64,000 nt of DNA from JAUWCL01 sp964599375. Its GTDB lineage: Bacteria; Krumholzibacteriota; Krumholzibacteriia; Krumholzibacteriales; Krumholzibacteriaceae. Where the stretch lies: the NCBI GenBank assembly GCA_964599375.1, contig CAZREW010000010.1:45500-109499 (forward strand), in the 5' to 3' direction. Each line of letters begins with the position of its first letter. Positions within the stretch are counted from its first letter, which is position 1. The position numbers and the translations under genes are program-made. Under the pieces are notes generated by a model. That model made no database searches. It was not told where the DNA came from and was given only the letters and a program-made list of their open reading frames with translations. This document shows, piece by piece, positions 35,135 to 44,042 of this stretch.

Positions 35135-37111
35135 ATGTCTGAACGAATTGGTGTTTACGTCTGCCACTGCGGTACAAACATCGCCGGCAAGGTAGACATC
35201 GACGAGGTGGTCGAGTTCGCCAGGGGGCTCGATGGCGTCGCGCTCGTGAGGGAATACAAATTCATGTGTTCCGATCCCGGGCAGTCTCTGATCCAGAAGG
35301 ATATCGAGGACGGGCTGATCAACAGGGTCGTTGTCGCGTCGTGCTCGCCGCTGATGCATGAGAAGACGTTCAGGAACGTCTGTACGCGCGGCGGCCTGAA
35401 CGAATATCTCTTCACGATGGCAAACATCAGGGAGCAGTGCTCGTGGGTCCACGTCGACGCAGACAAGACTACTGATAAGGCGAAAGACCTTATCGAGGCG
35501 TCTGTTCGAAGGGTGACTCTCCAGGAGCCGCTTACGAAGAGGGAAGTGCCTATCAACCCGCAGACCCTGGTGATCGGCGGAGGGATCGCCGGGATCCAGG
35601 CGGCTCTCGATCTCGCCGATGCCGGCAAGAAAGTCGTCCTCGTCGAGAAGGAACCTTCGATAGGCGGCCACATGGCCAAGTTTGACAAGACATTCCCGAC
35701 GCTCGACTGCTCTGCATGTATCCTCACGCCGAAGATGGTGTCGGTCGGACAGCATGAGAATATAGAGCTTCTCTCGTGGGCCGAGGTGGAGGATATCAGC
35801 GGCTACGTCGGAAACTTCAACATCAAGGTCCGTAAAAAAGCGCGCTACGTCGATGCCGATCTCTGCAACGGGTGCGGCGCATGCTGGGAAAAATGTCCCG
35901 GGACACGGGTTCCCCGCAAGGGAAACGTCCACGAGAAGCTCTCGCTCGGTCCCACTACATCGATATATATGCCGTTCATGCAGGCCGTGCCGGCGATCCC
36001 GGTGATAGACTCGACTACCTGTATTCGCTTCAAGAACGGCAAGTGCGGCATCTGCGCCGATGTCTGTGAACGCAACGCGATAAACTACGACATGAAAGAC
36101 GAGATCGTCGAGTTCGAGGTCGGGAACATCATCCTCGCGACGGGGTTCCAGACCTTCGATCCCTCACCGGTGAAAAGATACGGATACGGTAAGCTCGACA
36201 ATGTCATGACGGCCCTCGAGTTCGAGGTCATGAACTGCGCTTCAGGGAACACGGGAGGGAAGATCCTGATGGCCGACGGGGAGGAACCCAAGTCGATCGG
36301 GATCGTGCACTGCGTAGGCAGCCGCGACAAGCATTACCACGAGTACTGCTCGAGAGTATGCTGCATGTATGCGCTTAAGTATTCACACCTAATCAAGGAA
36401 AAGACGGACGCCGAAGTATACGAGTTTTATATCGACCTGAGATGCTTCGGCAAGGGATACGAGGAGTTCTACGACAGGCTCCTCGGCGAGGACGTGAGGT
36501 TCGTCCGAGGCAAGGTCGCCGAGATCACCGAGGTGCCGATCGAGGAAGCCGAGAAGGGCAAGCTCGTCGTCGAGGTGGAGGATACGCTCGTCGGAACAGT
36601 CAGGCGCATTCCTCTCGATATGGTCGTGCTATGTACAGGGCTCGAGGCCCACGACAGCCTTCCGGATATTGCCGGCCTCTGCAGCGTCAGCATCGGCAAG
36701 GACGGGTTCGTCATCGAGAAACACCCGAAGCTCGGTCCTGTATCGACTGCCACTGACGGTGTTTTCATCGCCGGCTGTTGCCAGTCGCCTAAAGACATTC
36801 CCGACACGGTCGCCCAGGCGTCGGCAGCTTCGAGCGCCGTGCTTTCAATGATCACAAGGGAAAAGATCGAGATCGAGTCAGCTACCGCTTCGGTAGACGA
36901 AGACAAGTGCTCCGGATGCAAACTGTGCAACTCACTCTGCCCGTATCTTGCCATCAAGTTTGATGAGGAGAAGGGCGTATCGGTGGTCAACGAGGCGCTC
37001 TGCAAGGGTTGCGGTACCTGTGCCGCTGGATGTCCGAGCAACGCGATCTCGGCGAAGCATTTCGAGGACAGGCAGATCTTCGCCGAGATAGAGGGTATTC
37101 TCTCGGCCTGA
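35135..37111 (+). CDS. hdrA: Heterodisulfide reductase subunit A-like flavoprotein
   Basis: A 658-residue FAD protein, the size of methanogen HdrA. It has the N-terminal cysteine domain (GVYVCHCGTNIAG, ASCSPLMHEKTFR), the FAD/NAD fold (VIGGGIAGIQAALDLAD, about 146-162), and an internal ferredoxin motif CNGCGACWEKCP. A further Cys cluster lies at about 289-312. The C-terminal ferredoxin pair is CSGCKLCNSLCP and CKGCGTCAAGCP (about 590-640). HdrA is the site of flavin-based electron bifurcation in the Mvh-Hdr complex. GGGAG upstream of ATG 35135 supports the start. Confidence 0.94.
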   Translation: MSERIGVYVCHCGTNIAGKVDIDEVVEFARGLDGVALVREYKFMCSDPGQSLIQKDIEDGLINRVVVASCSPLMHEKTFRNVCTRGGLNEYLFTMANIREQCSWVHVDADKTTDKAKDLIEASVRRVTLQEPLTKREVPINPQTLVIGGGIAGIQAALDLADAGKKVVLVEKEPSIGGHMAKFDKTFPTLDCSACILTPKMVSVGQHENIELLSWAEVEDISGYVGNFNIKVRKKARYVDADLCNGCGACWEKCPGTRVPRKGNVHEKLSLGPTTSIYMPFMQAVPAIPVIDSTTCIRFKNGKCGICADVCERNAINYDMKDEIVEFEVGNIILATGFQTFDPSPVKRYGYGKLDNVMTALEFEVMNCASGNTGGKILMADGEEPKSIGIVHCVGSRDKHYHEYCSRVCCMYALKYSHLIKEKTDAEVYEFYIDLRCFGKGYEEFYDRLLGEDVRFVRGKVAEITEVPIEEAEKGKLVVEVEDTLVGTVRRIPLDMVVLCTGLEAHDSLPDIAGLCSVSIGKDGFVIEKHPKLGPVSTATDGVFIAGCCQSPKDIPDTVAQASAASSAVLSMITREKIEIESATASVDEDKCSGCKLCNSLCPYLAIKFDEEKGVSVVNEALCKGCGTCAAGCPSNAISAKHFEDRQIFAEIEGILSA

Positions 37112-37142
37112 TCATGAAGATATATACCGAAGGGATGTCGAG

Positions 37143-37628
37143 ATGACTTTCGAACCGAAAATAGTCGGTTTCCTCTGCAACTGGTGCTCATACACCGGAG
37201 CCGACCTGGCAGGGACAGCGAGGATCAAGTACGCTCCGAACATAAGGTCGGTCAGGGTGATGTGCAGCGGCAGGATAGAGCCGACGTTTATCGTGAAGGC
37301 TCTATTCGAGGGTGCCGACGGCGTTCTCATCGCGGGATGTCATCCCGGTGACTGCCACTACCAGGAAGGCAATTACAAGGCTTTGAGACGGTACTTGATG
37401 CTCAAACGTATCCTTCCGGATTACGGTGTGGAGCCCGAGCGCGTGCGTCTCGAGTGGGTCGCCGCTTCAGAAGGGGAGAGGTTCGCCACTATTGTCGACG
37501 AATTCACCGAGAAGATACGCGAGCTCGGGCCGTTGGGAGTAAAAGATTCGCTCGCCGAAGCGATGAAAGACGATATCATTCCTCGTGAAGCTCACAACGA
37601 AGAAAGCGGTGTAGCAAATGAAGCTTAA
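37143..37628 (+). CDS. mvhD: Hydrogenase delta subunit MvhD ([2Fe-2S] linker)
   Basis: A 161-residue MvhD/FlpD-domain protein that hands electrons from the hydrogenase to HdrA. Five Cys in the MvhD pattern are visible: FLCNWCSY near the N-terminus, MCSGR at about 40, and AGCHPGDCHY at about 65. Its presence between hdrA and mvhG identifies the cluster as the Mvh-Hdr type. The 3' end overlaps mvhG by 11 nt. Confidence 0.92.
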   Translation: MTFEPKIVGFLCNWCSYTGADLAGTARIKYAPNIRSVRVMCSGRIEPTFIVKALFEGADGVLIAGCHPGDCHYQEGNYKALRRYLMLKRILPDYGVEPERVRLEWVAASEGERFATIVDEFTEKIRELGPLGVKDSLAEAMKDDIIPREAHNEESGVANEA

Positions 37629-38571
37629 AGGCGGGATATACTGGGGAGCAGGCTGTGGCGGATGCGATGTCGCCGTTCTCGACATAAATGAGAAGATACT
37701 CGCTGTAGCCGAGAAGATGGACCTGCTCTTCTGGCCCATCGCCATGGACTTCAAGTACGACGATGTAAGGGCCATGGAAGACGGGGAGTTCGACCTGGTG
37801 CTCTACAACGGAGCTGTGAGAAACTCAGAGAACGAGGAGATGGCGAAGCTCCTCAGGAGAAAGACAAAAACACTCGTAGCTTTCGGCGCGTGCGCCCACA
37901 TCGGGGGGCTGCCCGGCCTTGCGAATTACCACACGAAGCAGACGTTGCTCGACCGGGTCTACAAAGAGACCGAATCCACGGTGAATCCCGAGGGAACCGT
38001 TCCACTGGAAAACAGTACGGTAGAAGGCAATAAACTCGACCTCCCACGTTTCTACAACACGATCAAGACGCTCGACCAGGTGGTTGACGTCGATTACTAT
38101 CTTCCCGGTTGTCCGCCTGTACCGCAGCAGATCTACAACGCGCTGACCGCCGTCTTCAACGGCGAATTACCGCCGAAAGGCTCAGTGATCGGAGCTGGGA
38201 CGAGGACGCTCTGCGACGAGTGTCCGAGAATCAGGGAAGAAAAGGAGATCAGCGAGATCAAGAGACCGCTCAACGTGATCCCTGATCCAGAGAAATGCCT
38301 GCTCGAGCAGGGACTCATCTGTCTCGGGCCGGTGACGAGAGAGGGGTGCGGCGCCAGATGCATCAACTCCGGCGTTCCCTGCAGGGGGTGTTATGGTCCG
38401 CTCGAAGGAGTGCGTGACCAGGGAGTCAGGATGATCAGCGCTCTCGCTTCGGTCCTTGAGCCGAAAGAGGAGAAGGAGATCGACGAGCTTCTTGACGGGA
38501 TCGTCGATCCCTTGAGGACTTTTCACAGGTTCAGCACAGCCGCATCGATCCTCAGGAGGAAAAAGATATGA
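37618..38571 (+). CDS. mvhG: F420-non-reducing [NiFe]-hydrogenase small subunit
   Basis: A 317-residue small subunit carrying the Fe-S clusters that relay electrons from the NiFe site. The proximal cluster ligands are in WGAGCGGCDVAVLD, GACAHIGG and LPGCPPVP; further cysteines come at about 200 and 238-262 (CGARCINSGVPCRGC). There is no Tat signal, so the enzyme is cytoplasmic. It overlaps mvhA by 4 nt (ATGA). Confidence 0.93.
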   Translation: MKLKGGIYWGAGCGGCDVAVLDINEKILAVAEKMDLLFWPIAMDFKYDDVRAMEDGEFDLVLYNGAVRNSENEEMAKLLRRKTKTLVAFGACAHIGGLPGLANYHTKQTLLDRVYKETESTVNPEGTVPLENSTVEGNKLDLPRFYNTIKTLDQVVDVDYYLPGCPPVPQQIYNALTAVFNGELPPKGSVIGAGTRTLCDECPRIREEKEISEIKRPLNVIPDPEKCLLEQGLICLGPVTREGCGARCINSGVPCRGCYGPLEGVRDQGVRMISALASVLEPKEEKEIDELLDGIVDPLRTFHRFSTAASILRRKKI

Positions 38572-40028
38572 GGCGCGTGGAAATAGACCCTATCACCAGG
38601 CTGGAAGGGCACGGCAAGATCAGCCTCTTCATCAGCGACGACGGCTCTGTAGAGAACGCATATCTGCAGATCCCCGAGCTCAGGGGCTTCGAGAAGTTCG
38701 TAGAGGGTATACCCGTAGAGGAGATCCCGAGGATCATGCCTAGGATCTGTGGCGTCTGCCCTGCGGCCCATCACATGGCAGCCGGAAAGGCCGTGGACAA
38801 TGTATTCTCGGCGGATATTCCATCCGTCGCGAAGAAACTCCGAGAGCTCTACTACATGGCGCATTTCATTCACAGCCACGCTGCCCATTTCTACGCCCTG
38901 GCCGCGCCTGATTTCGTCCTTGGGCCCGATGCTCCGAAGGCCCAGAGAAACGTCCTCGGACTTATCGCCAAGGTCGGTCTCGAGCTCGGCGGAGAAGTCG
39001 TTAGGCAGAGAGCCATCTCGCAGGATATCCAGATCATGGTCGGTGGAAGAGCGACTCACCCCGTCTGGAACATCCCCGGTGGTGTGACGCGGGCTCTCAG
39101 TGAGGAGAACGCCGAGAAGGTAAAAGGGCTCGCCGACGAGCAGCTCGGATTCGCCGAGCTGAGCCTGAAGCTGTTCAACGATCTTGTCCTGGCTAACGAG
39201 ACATATCTCGACCTGATAATGGGTGGAGTATTCGAGCAGGTCACCAACTACATGGGGCTGGTAGACGAGAACAACAAGGTCAACTTCTACCACGGCCAGG
39301 TCCGTGTCGTAGATGTAGAGGGAAAGGAGCTCTTCCGTTACTCGGAGCCCGAATACCTCGATCATATAGCTGAGCATGTCGAAGACTGGTCCTATCTGAA
39401 GTTCCCCTACATAAAGAGCAGGGGTTGGATGGGATTTGTCGAGGGAGCGGGCACGTCGCTGTACCAGGCAAATCCTCTCCCGAGGCTAAATGCCGCTGAC
39501 GGGATGGCGACTCCCAAGGCTCAGGCCGAGTATGAGAAGATGTTCGATACCGTCGGCGGGAAACCATGCCACAAACTCATGGTCAACCACTGGGCAAGGC
39601 TCATCGAGATGGTCTACGCCGCCGAGAGGATGCAGGAGCTGATCAACGATCCGGAGATCACGGATCCCAACGTCAGGATCATCCCTTCGACAACGCCTAC
39701 TGAAGGCGTCGGTATCGTAGAGGCTCCGCGCGGCACTCTGACGCATCACTACTGGACCGACGAGAACGGGATAGTGACCAAGGCGAACCTTATCGTCGGT
39801 ACGACAAACAACAACGCCTCGATCAACATGGCCGTCAAGAAGGCAGCCCAGAACCTGATCAAACCGGGCGGTGAGGTGACCGAAGGGCTTCTCAACATGG
39901 TCGAGATGGCTTTCCGCCTGTACGATCCGTGCTTCAGCTGCGCGACGCACAGTCTTCCCGGACAGATGCCGCTCACGGTCGAGATACGTGATCTCGACGG
40001 TGAGATACTGAACGAGGTATCGAGATAG
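38568..40028 (+). CDS. mvhA: F420-non-reducing [NiFe]-hydrogenase large subunit, group 3c
   Basis: A 486-residue catalytic subunit. The NiFe site cysteines are Cys61 and Cys64 (RICGVCPAAHH) and Cys455 and Cys458 (DPCFSCATH). All four are present, and a 25-residue tail after His461 should be removed by the maturation protease encoded next. Motifs and context place it in group 3c (methyl-viologen-reducing/Hdr-linked). AGGAGG 7 nt before ATG 38568 gives strong initiation. Confidence 0.95.
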   Translation: MRRVEIDPITRLEGHGKISLFISDDGSVENAYLQIPELRGFEKFVEGIPVEEIPRIMPRICGVCPAAHHMAAGKAVDNVFSADIPSVAKKLRELYYMAHFIHSHAAHFYALAAPDFVLGPDAPKAQRNVLGLIAKVGLELGGEVVRQRAISQDIQIMVGGRATHPVWNIPGGVTRALSEENAEKVKGLADEQLGFAELSLKLFNDLVLANETYLDLIMGGVFEQVTNYMGLVDENNKVNFYHGQVRVVDVEGKELFRYSEPEYLDHIAEHVEDWSYLKFPYIKSRGWMGFVEGAGTSLYQANPLPRLNAADGMATPKAQAEYEKMFDTVGGKPCHKLMVNHWARLIEMVYAAERMQELINDPEITDPNVRIIPSTTPTEGVGIVEAPRGTLTHHYWTDENGIVTKANLIVGTTNNNASINMAVKKAAQNLIKPGGEVTEGLLNMVEMAFRLYDPCFSCATHSLPGQMPLTVEIRDLDGEILNEVSR

Positions 40029-40058
40029 CGGGCAGGAGAGGATCCCGGGAGTAATCCG

Positions 40059-40568
40059 ATGAAAACCGTGATAATCGGGCTGGGTAATACCGTTCTCAGT
40101 GACGACGGTGCGGGAGTGTATGTCGCCAGAATGCTCTCCGGCAGATTCGAACCGGATGAGATAACCGTCATAGAGACGGAGAGCGCCGGGATGAACCTCA
40201 TGGAGATGCTTGACGGCTTCGACCGGGCTTACCTGGTCGACGCGATACTCCTGAACGGCGAGGAGGCCGGTACGGTCTTCCGGCTCAGCGCTGACGACCT
40301 CAGGATCACTCCGAGACTCTCCTCATGCCACGACATAGATATAGTCACAGCCCTGGAGCTCGGAAGGCGGCTCGGCCTTCACATGCCCGGCGAGGTGACT
40401 ATATTCGCCGTGCAAGGACATGATATGAAGACACTGCACGAAGGATGTACGCCGGGAGTCGTGCGGTCCCTTCCGCCGCTGGCCGATGAGATAGAGGCCC
40501 TTGCAAGAGGGAAAGGCGCCAAGCATATCTCCATAGCTCTCACGGATAGGAAGAACAGGGATGCATGA
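40059..40568 (+). CDS. Hydrogenase maturation endopeptidase
   Basis: A 169-residue HyaD/HycI-type peptidase. The N-terminal GLGNTVLSDDGAGVYVA contains the nickel-sensing acidic residue, and SCHDIDIVTALELG carries the conserved histidine. It trims the C-terminus of MvhA after nickel insertion. It lies 30 nt after mvhA and overlaps hypA by 8 nt, consistent with a dedicated protease for this hydrogenase. Confidence 0.9.
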   Translation: MKTVIIGLGNTVLSDDGAGVYVARMLSGRFEPDEITVIETESAGMNLMEMLDGFDRAYLVDAILLNGEEAGTVFRLSADDLRITPRLSSCHDIDIVTALELGRRLGLHMPGEVTIFAVQGHDMKTLHEGCTPGVVRSLPPLADEIEALARGKGAKHISIALTDRKNRDA

Positions 40569-40914
40569 GGTATCCGTCATGCGCAACCTCCTCGAGATAG
40601 TCGAAGCGACAGCCGAGAGGGAAGGCGCCGAAAAGATAGACGTGATACATCTCCGTATCGGGGTGATGGCAGGCATCAATTTCAATTCCCTGGAGTTCGC
40701 ATTCGAGATCCTCTCGAAAGGAACAAGGGCAGAGGGCGGCAGGCTCGAACACGACACAGTGGATATTCGAGGAAAGTGCTCCGAGTGCGCGAGCGAGTTT
40801 CATCCGGAGGACCTGGTCTTCCGGTGCCCGGAATGCGGATCGGGAAGGGTGGATATTATCGCTGGCAGGGAAATGGAAGTAGATTATATTCTACTGGACG
40901 AGGAAGGTTCATGA
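40561..40914 (+). CDS. hypA: Hydrogenase nickel incorporation protein HypA
   Basis: A 117-residue nickel metallochaperone. The nickel-binding N-terminus is MHEVSVM (His2), and the structural zinc site is CSEC...CPEC (about 75-97). Length and layout are normal. It delivers nickel with HypB. It overlaps hypB by about 4 nt. Confidence 0.93.
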   Translation: MHEVSVMRNLLEIVEATAEREGAEKIDVIHLRIGVMAGINFNSLEFAFEILSKGTRAEGGRLEHDTVDIRGKCSECASEFHPEDLVFRCPECGSGRVDIIAGREMEVDYILLDEEGS

Positions 40915-41573
40915 TGCACCAGATAAACGTCGGGGAAGACCTCAGGGACAGAAACAGGGAGATCGCGGCCGAGAACCGCGAGATGCTTCGTTCCAGGGGA
41001 GTCTTTTCGCTCAATATCATGAGCGCGCCTGGAGCGGGGAAGACATCCCTGCTTGTCCGTTCCATCCCGCTGCTCAGGGACAAATTCAGGATCGCGGTCA
41101 TAGAGGGGGATCTCCAGACGACCAGGGATGCCGAGAGGGTCGCGGCGCTCGGGATAGATGTCCGCCAGATACAGACGGGCGGCGTCTGCCATCTTGACGC
41201 GGCCATGGTCCATTCGGCTCTTCATCAGCTGGATCTCGACTCCCTTGACATCCTGCTCATCGAGAATGTGGGAAACCTCGTGTGTCCGGCGGAGTTCGAT
41301 CTCGGAGTCGACGCAAGGGTAATGCTACTGAGCATTACCGAGGGTGATGACAAGCCGAAGAAATACCCGTTGATGTTCAGCGAATCACGTCTGCTGATCC
41401 TCAACAAGATCGATCTTCTCGGAATGGTCGATTTTGATATTGAGAAGGCCAGGAAAGAAGCGACAGACATCAATCCTGGGATAGAGATCCTGGAACTCTC
41501 ATGCCGTACCGGTGAGGGCGTCGAGGCCTGGACCGGCTGGATAGAGCGGCTTCTCTCAGAAAGCGGGGCATGA
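40911..41573 (+). CDS. hypB: Hydrogenase nickel incorporation GTPase HypB
   Basis: A 220-residue GTPase. The P-loop is SAPGAGKTS, followed by the GDLQTTRDAER segment and LLIENVGNLVCPAEFD. It lacks the N-terminal CxxCGC and the histidine-rich nickel stores of some HypB proteins, so it is the minimal form. ATG 40911 and ATG 40914 are both possible starts behind AGGAAGG. Upstream in-frame codons lie inside hypA and are not used. Confidence 0.93.
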   Translation: MMHQINVGEDLRDRNREIAAENREMLRSRGVFSLNIMSAPGAGKTSLLVRSIPLLRDKFRIAVIEGDLQTTRDAERVAALGIDVRQIQTGGVCHLDAAMVHSALHQLDLDSLDILLIENVGNLVCPAEFDLGVDARVMLLSITEGDDKPKKYPLMFSESRLLILNKIDLLGMVDFDIEKARKEATDINPGIEILELSCRTGEGVEAWTGWIERLLSESGA

Positions 41574-41575
41574 AG

Positions 41576-41830
41576 ATGTGTCTCGCGATCCCGATGGAGA
41601 TAATCGAGATAAACGGCAATGAGGCGGTGGCTGAAGCCGGCGGCATCAGAAAAGAAGTGAGGCTCGATCTTATCGAGAGCGCCAAGATAGGGGATTTCAT
41701 CCTTATACACACCGGGTACGCGATCGAGAGACTCGATCCCGCGGAGGCCCGGGAAACGCTCGAGCTGATCAAGCAGGTCTACAGAGCGGGCATGACCGGG
41801 AAAGCGGGCCTTCCCGATGACAGAGAATGA
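41576..41830 (+). CDS. hypC: Hydrogenase assembly chaperone HypC
   Basis: An 84-residue chaperone. The start is ATG 41576, because HypC function needs Cys2 directly after the initiator (MCLAIPMEI); the ATG two codons upstream would mask it. HypC carries the Fe(CN)2CO unit between HypD and the large subunit. It overlaps hypD by 14 nt. Confidence 0.93.
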   Translation: MCLAIPMEIIEINGNEAVAEAGGIRKEVRLDLIESAKIGDFILIHTGYAIERLDPAEARETLELIKQVYRAGMTGKAGLPDDRE

Positions 41831-42935
41831 CTACGTTTCAATTCTCGGATCGTTTCATGATCCCGCGGTCGCGGCGGTCCTTGCAGAACGCCTGGCAGGT
41901 ATCACACTCCCTTGTCCGCTTGCCCTGATGCATGTCTGCGGCACGCACGAACATTCGATAGCTAAAACCGGTATCAGGTCGATGCTTCCCGCAGGAATGA
42001 GGCTGATCGCTGGGCCGGGTTGTCCGGTCTGCGTCTGCCCGGCCGCCGACATAGATCTTGCCGTGCAGGCAGCGCGCCGCGCGGATACGATAGTGGCGAC
42101 CTTCGGAGACATGTTCAGGGTGCCGTCCGGAGACACATCGCTCGAGATGATGAAAGCGGATGGGTGCGACGTAAGAGTAGTCTATTCTCCACTGGACGCT
42201 GTACGGATCGCGGCTGAAAATCGAGATAGGGAAGTCGTTTTCATGGCGGTCGGGTTCGAGACGACCGCAGGGCCTATCGCCGCGTCGATCATGGCCGGTG
42301 TGCCGGCGAACTTCTCAATAATCCCTTCTATGAGGCTGGTCCCGCCCGCTCTGGAATTCCTGCTGGAGAACGGAAGGGAATCTATCGACGGATTCATTCT
42401 GCCTGGTCATGTAAGCACGGTGCTGGGCAGGAGAGGATATTCCTTCCTCGAGGAGGATCACGGTGTCCCCGCCGTGATATCAGGCTTCGAGCCGGTCGAT
42501 ATACTCAGGGGAATAATCGACCTGACGGAGAATATCCTTGCCGGCCCGCCTTTTACGGTCCTCAACCTGTACAGGAGGGTCGTCTCTGAAGAGGGGAACG
42601 CCAGGGCGAGGCGGCTGATATACGAGGTGTTCGAACCTTCCCCGTCGAACTGGAGAGGTATCGGGCAGATCAAGAATTCAGGGCTTGCGCTGAGAGCCGA
42701 GTATGCCGGGGTCGATGCGGTACGGCGACTGAGCCTTGTCCCCTCGCCTGACGCAGAGGATGTCAGACCCGGATGCATCTGCCACAAAGTGATACTCGGC
42801 GAGTCCGAACCTGAGCAATGCCCTCTGTTCGGCACCGGGTGCACACCGCGAAGGCCGCATGGGCCGTGCATGGTCTCGAGCGAGGGGACATGCCGGGCCC
42901 GGTACCAGTACAGGCCGCCGGGAGATATGTATTGA
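41817..42935 (+). CDS. hypD: Hydrogenase formation protein HypD
   Basis: A 372-residue scaffold on which iron receives its CN and CO ligands. Conserved motifs are HVCGTHEHS, GPGCPVCVCP and the C-terminal [4Fe-4S] cysteines in CICHKVILGESEPEQCP...GPC...GTC. It is the last hyp gene of the operon; hypE and hypF do not follow. It should not be confused with the hydroxyproline dehydratase at 52692, which bears the same gene symbol in the literature. Confidence 0.94.
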   Translation: MTENDYVSILGSFHDPAVAAVLAERLAGITLPCPLALMHVCGTHEHSIAKTGIRSMLPAGMRLIAGPGCPVCVCPAADIDLAVQAARRADTIVATFGDMFRVPSGDTSLEMMKADGCDVRVVYSPLDAVRIAAENRDREVVFMAVGFETTAGPIAASIMAGVPANFSIIPSMRLVPPALEFLLENGRESIDGFILPGHVSTVLGRRGYSFLEEDHGVPAVISGFEPVDILRGIIDLTENILAGPPFTVLNLYRRVVSEEGNARARRLIYEVFEPSPSNWRGIGQIKNSGLALRAEYAGVDAVRRLSLVPSPDAEDVRPGCICHKVILGESEPEQCPLFGTGCTPRRPHGPCMVSSEGTCRARYQYRPPGDMY

Positions 42936-43055
42936 CGCCTCTCGGAACTCTGCATTAACGTCGAACAAGCCATAATCAGTCGAATAAACCGATCGCAGGC
43001 CCTGTATTGATCATGACTGCGGTATTTGGGCCGGATGATTCCCAGGAGGTAAAGG

Positions 43056-44042
43056 ATGAAGGTACAGGTCGGAGAAAAGACCTACAACATCGGCGGAGGC
43101 AGGATCAGGAACGCAATATACGCCATCATAATCTTAATCCTGATTGTTTCTGGGCTGTATTCAGTCGGAGCTGACGAGGTGGGCGTGATCCAGAGATTCG
43201 GGAAGTTCGTACGCAGCACGGAACCGGGGCTGCACCTCAAGATACCCATGGGAATCGAGACGGTCACCAAGGTCAAGGTCAAGAAGGTCTTCAAGCAGGA
43301 ATTCGGGTTCAGGACGCTCAAGGCAGGCGTAAGGACACAGTACAGCAGCAAGAAGTATCTCGAGGAATCCCTGATGCTGACCGGCGACCTGAATGTCGCC
43401 GAGGTCGAGTGGATAGTCCAGTACAAGGTGAAGGATCCCTACAACTACCTCTTCAAGCTCAAGGAACCTGAAGAGACGCTCAGGGCCATGTCTGAAGCCG
43501 TTGTACGGAGGGTCGTCGGGGACAGGGCGGTGACGGATGTGCTCACCGTAGGCAGGATCGAGATCGCTGACGAGGCGGAAACCGGGCTCCAGGAGGTCCT
43601 CGACGGGTTCGAGTCGGGGCTTCAGATAGTCACGGTCAAGCTCCAGGATGTCAATCCTCCGGAGCCGGTCAAGCCCGCCTTCAACGAGGTCAACCGCGCC
43701 AAGCAGGACAAGGAGAAGATGATCAATGAGGCGTGGGAGGACTACAACAAGAGGATACCGAAAGCGAAGGGCGAGGCGGAGCAGATGATCGCCGAGGCGG
43801 AGGGTTACGCCATCAAGAGGGTCAACCAGTCCGAGGGCGATGTGGCGCTTTTCAATCAGGTATATCGGGAGTACAGGAATGCACCGGACGTCACAAGGCG
43901 CAGGCTTTATCTCGAGACGATGAGCGAGATCCTTCCGAAGCTCAAGGAACTGATAATAATCGATGAGAACCAGAAATCGATACTGCCCTATTTCGATGTC
44001 GGCAAGGATGGGAAAAAGGAAGGGAATGGAGGTGGTCAGTGA
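43056..44042 (+). CDS. hflK: HflK-like SPFH/band 7 membrane protein
   Basis: A 328-residue inner-membrane protein with one N-terminal helix (about 18-38, AIYAIIILILIVSGLYSVG) and the SPFH domain (DEVGVIQRFGKFVRS...EPGLHLKIP). It ends in a coiled-coil-forming tail (NRAKQDKEKMINEAWEDYNKR). HflK and HflC form a large periplasm-facing cage that controls FtsH. CAGGAGG lies before ATG 43056. The upstream gap (42936-43055) shows no clear promoter. Confidence 0.9.
   Translation: MKVQVGEKTYNIGGGRIRNAIYAIIILILIVSGLYSVGADEVGVIQRFGKFVRSTEPGLHLKIPMGIETVTKVKVKKVFKQEFGFRTLKAGVRTQYSSKKYLEESLMLTGDLNVAEVEWIVQYKVKDPYNYLFKLKEPEETLRAMSEAVVRRVVGDRAVTDVLTVGRIEIADEAETGLQEVLDGFESGLQIVTVKLQDVNPPEPVKPAFNEVNRAKQDKEKMINEAWEDYNKRIPKAKGEAEQMIAEAEGYAIKRVNQSEGDVALFNQVYREYRNAPDVTRRRLYLETMSEILPKLKELIIIDENQKSILPYFDVGKDGKKEGNGGGQ

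Noticed and set aside
41318..41339. Perfect 9-bp hairpin with a 4-nt loop inside hypB
   Set aside because: It lies in the middle of a conserved coding segment with no T tract. It is most likely a chance result of codon use, although it is a neat inverted repeat.
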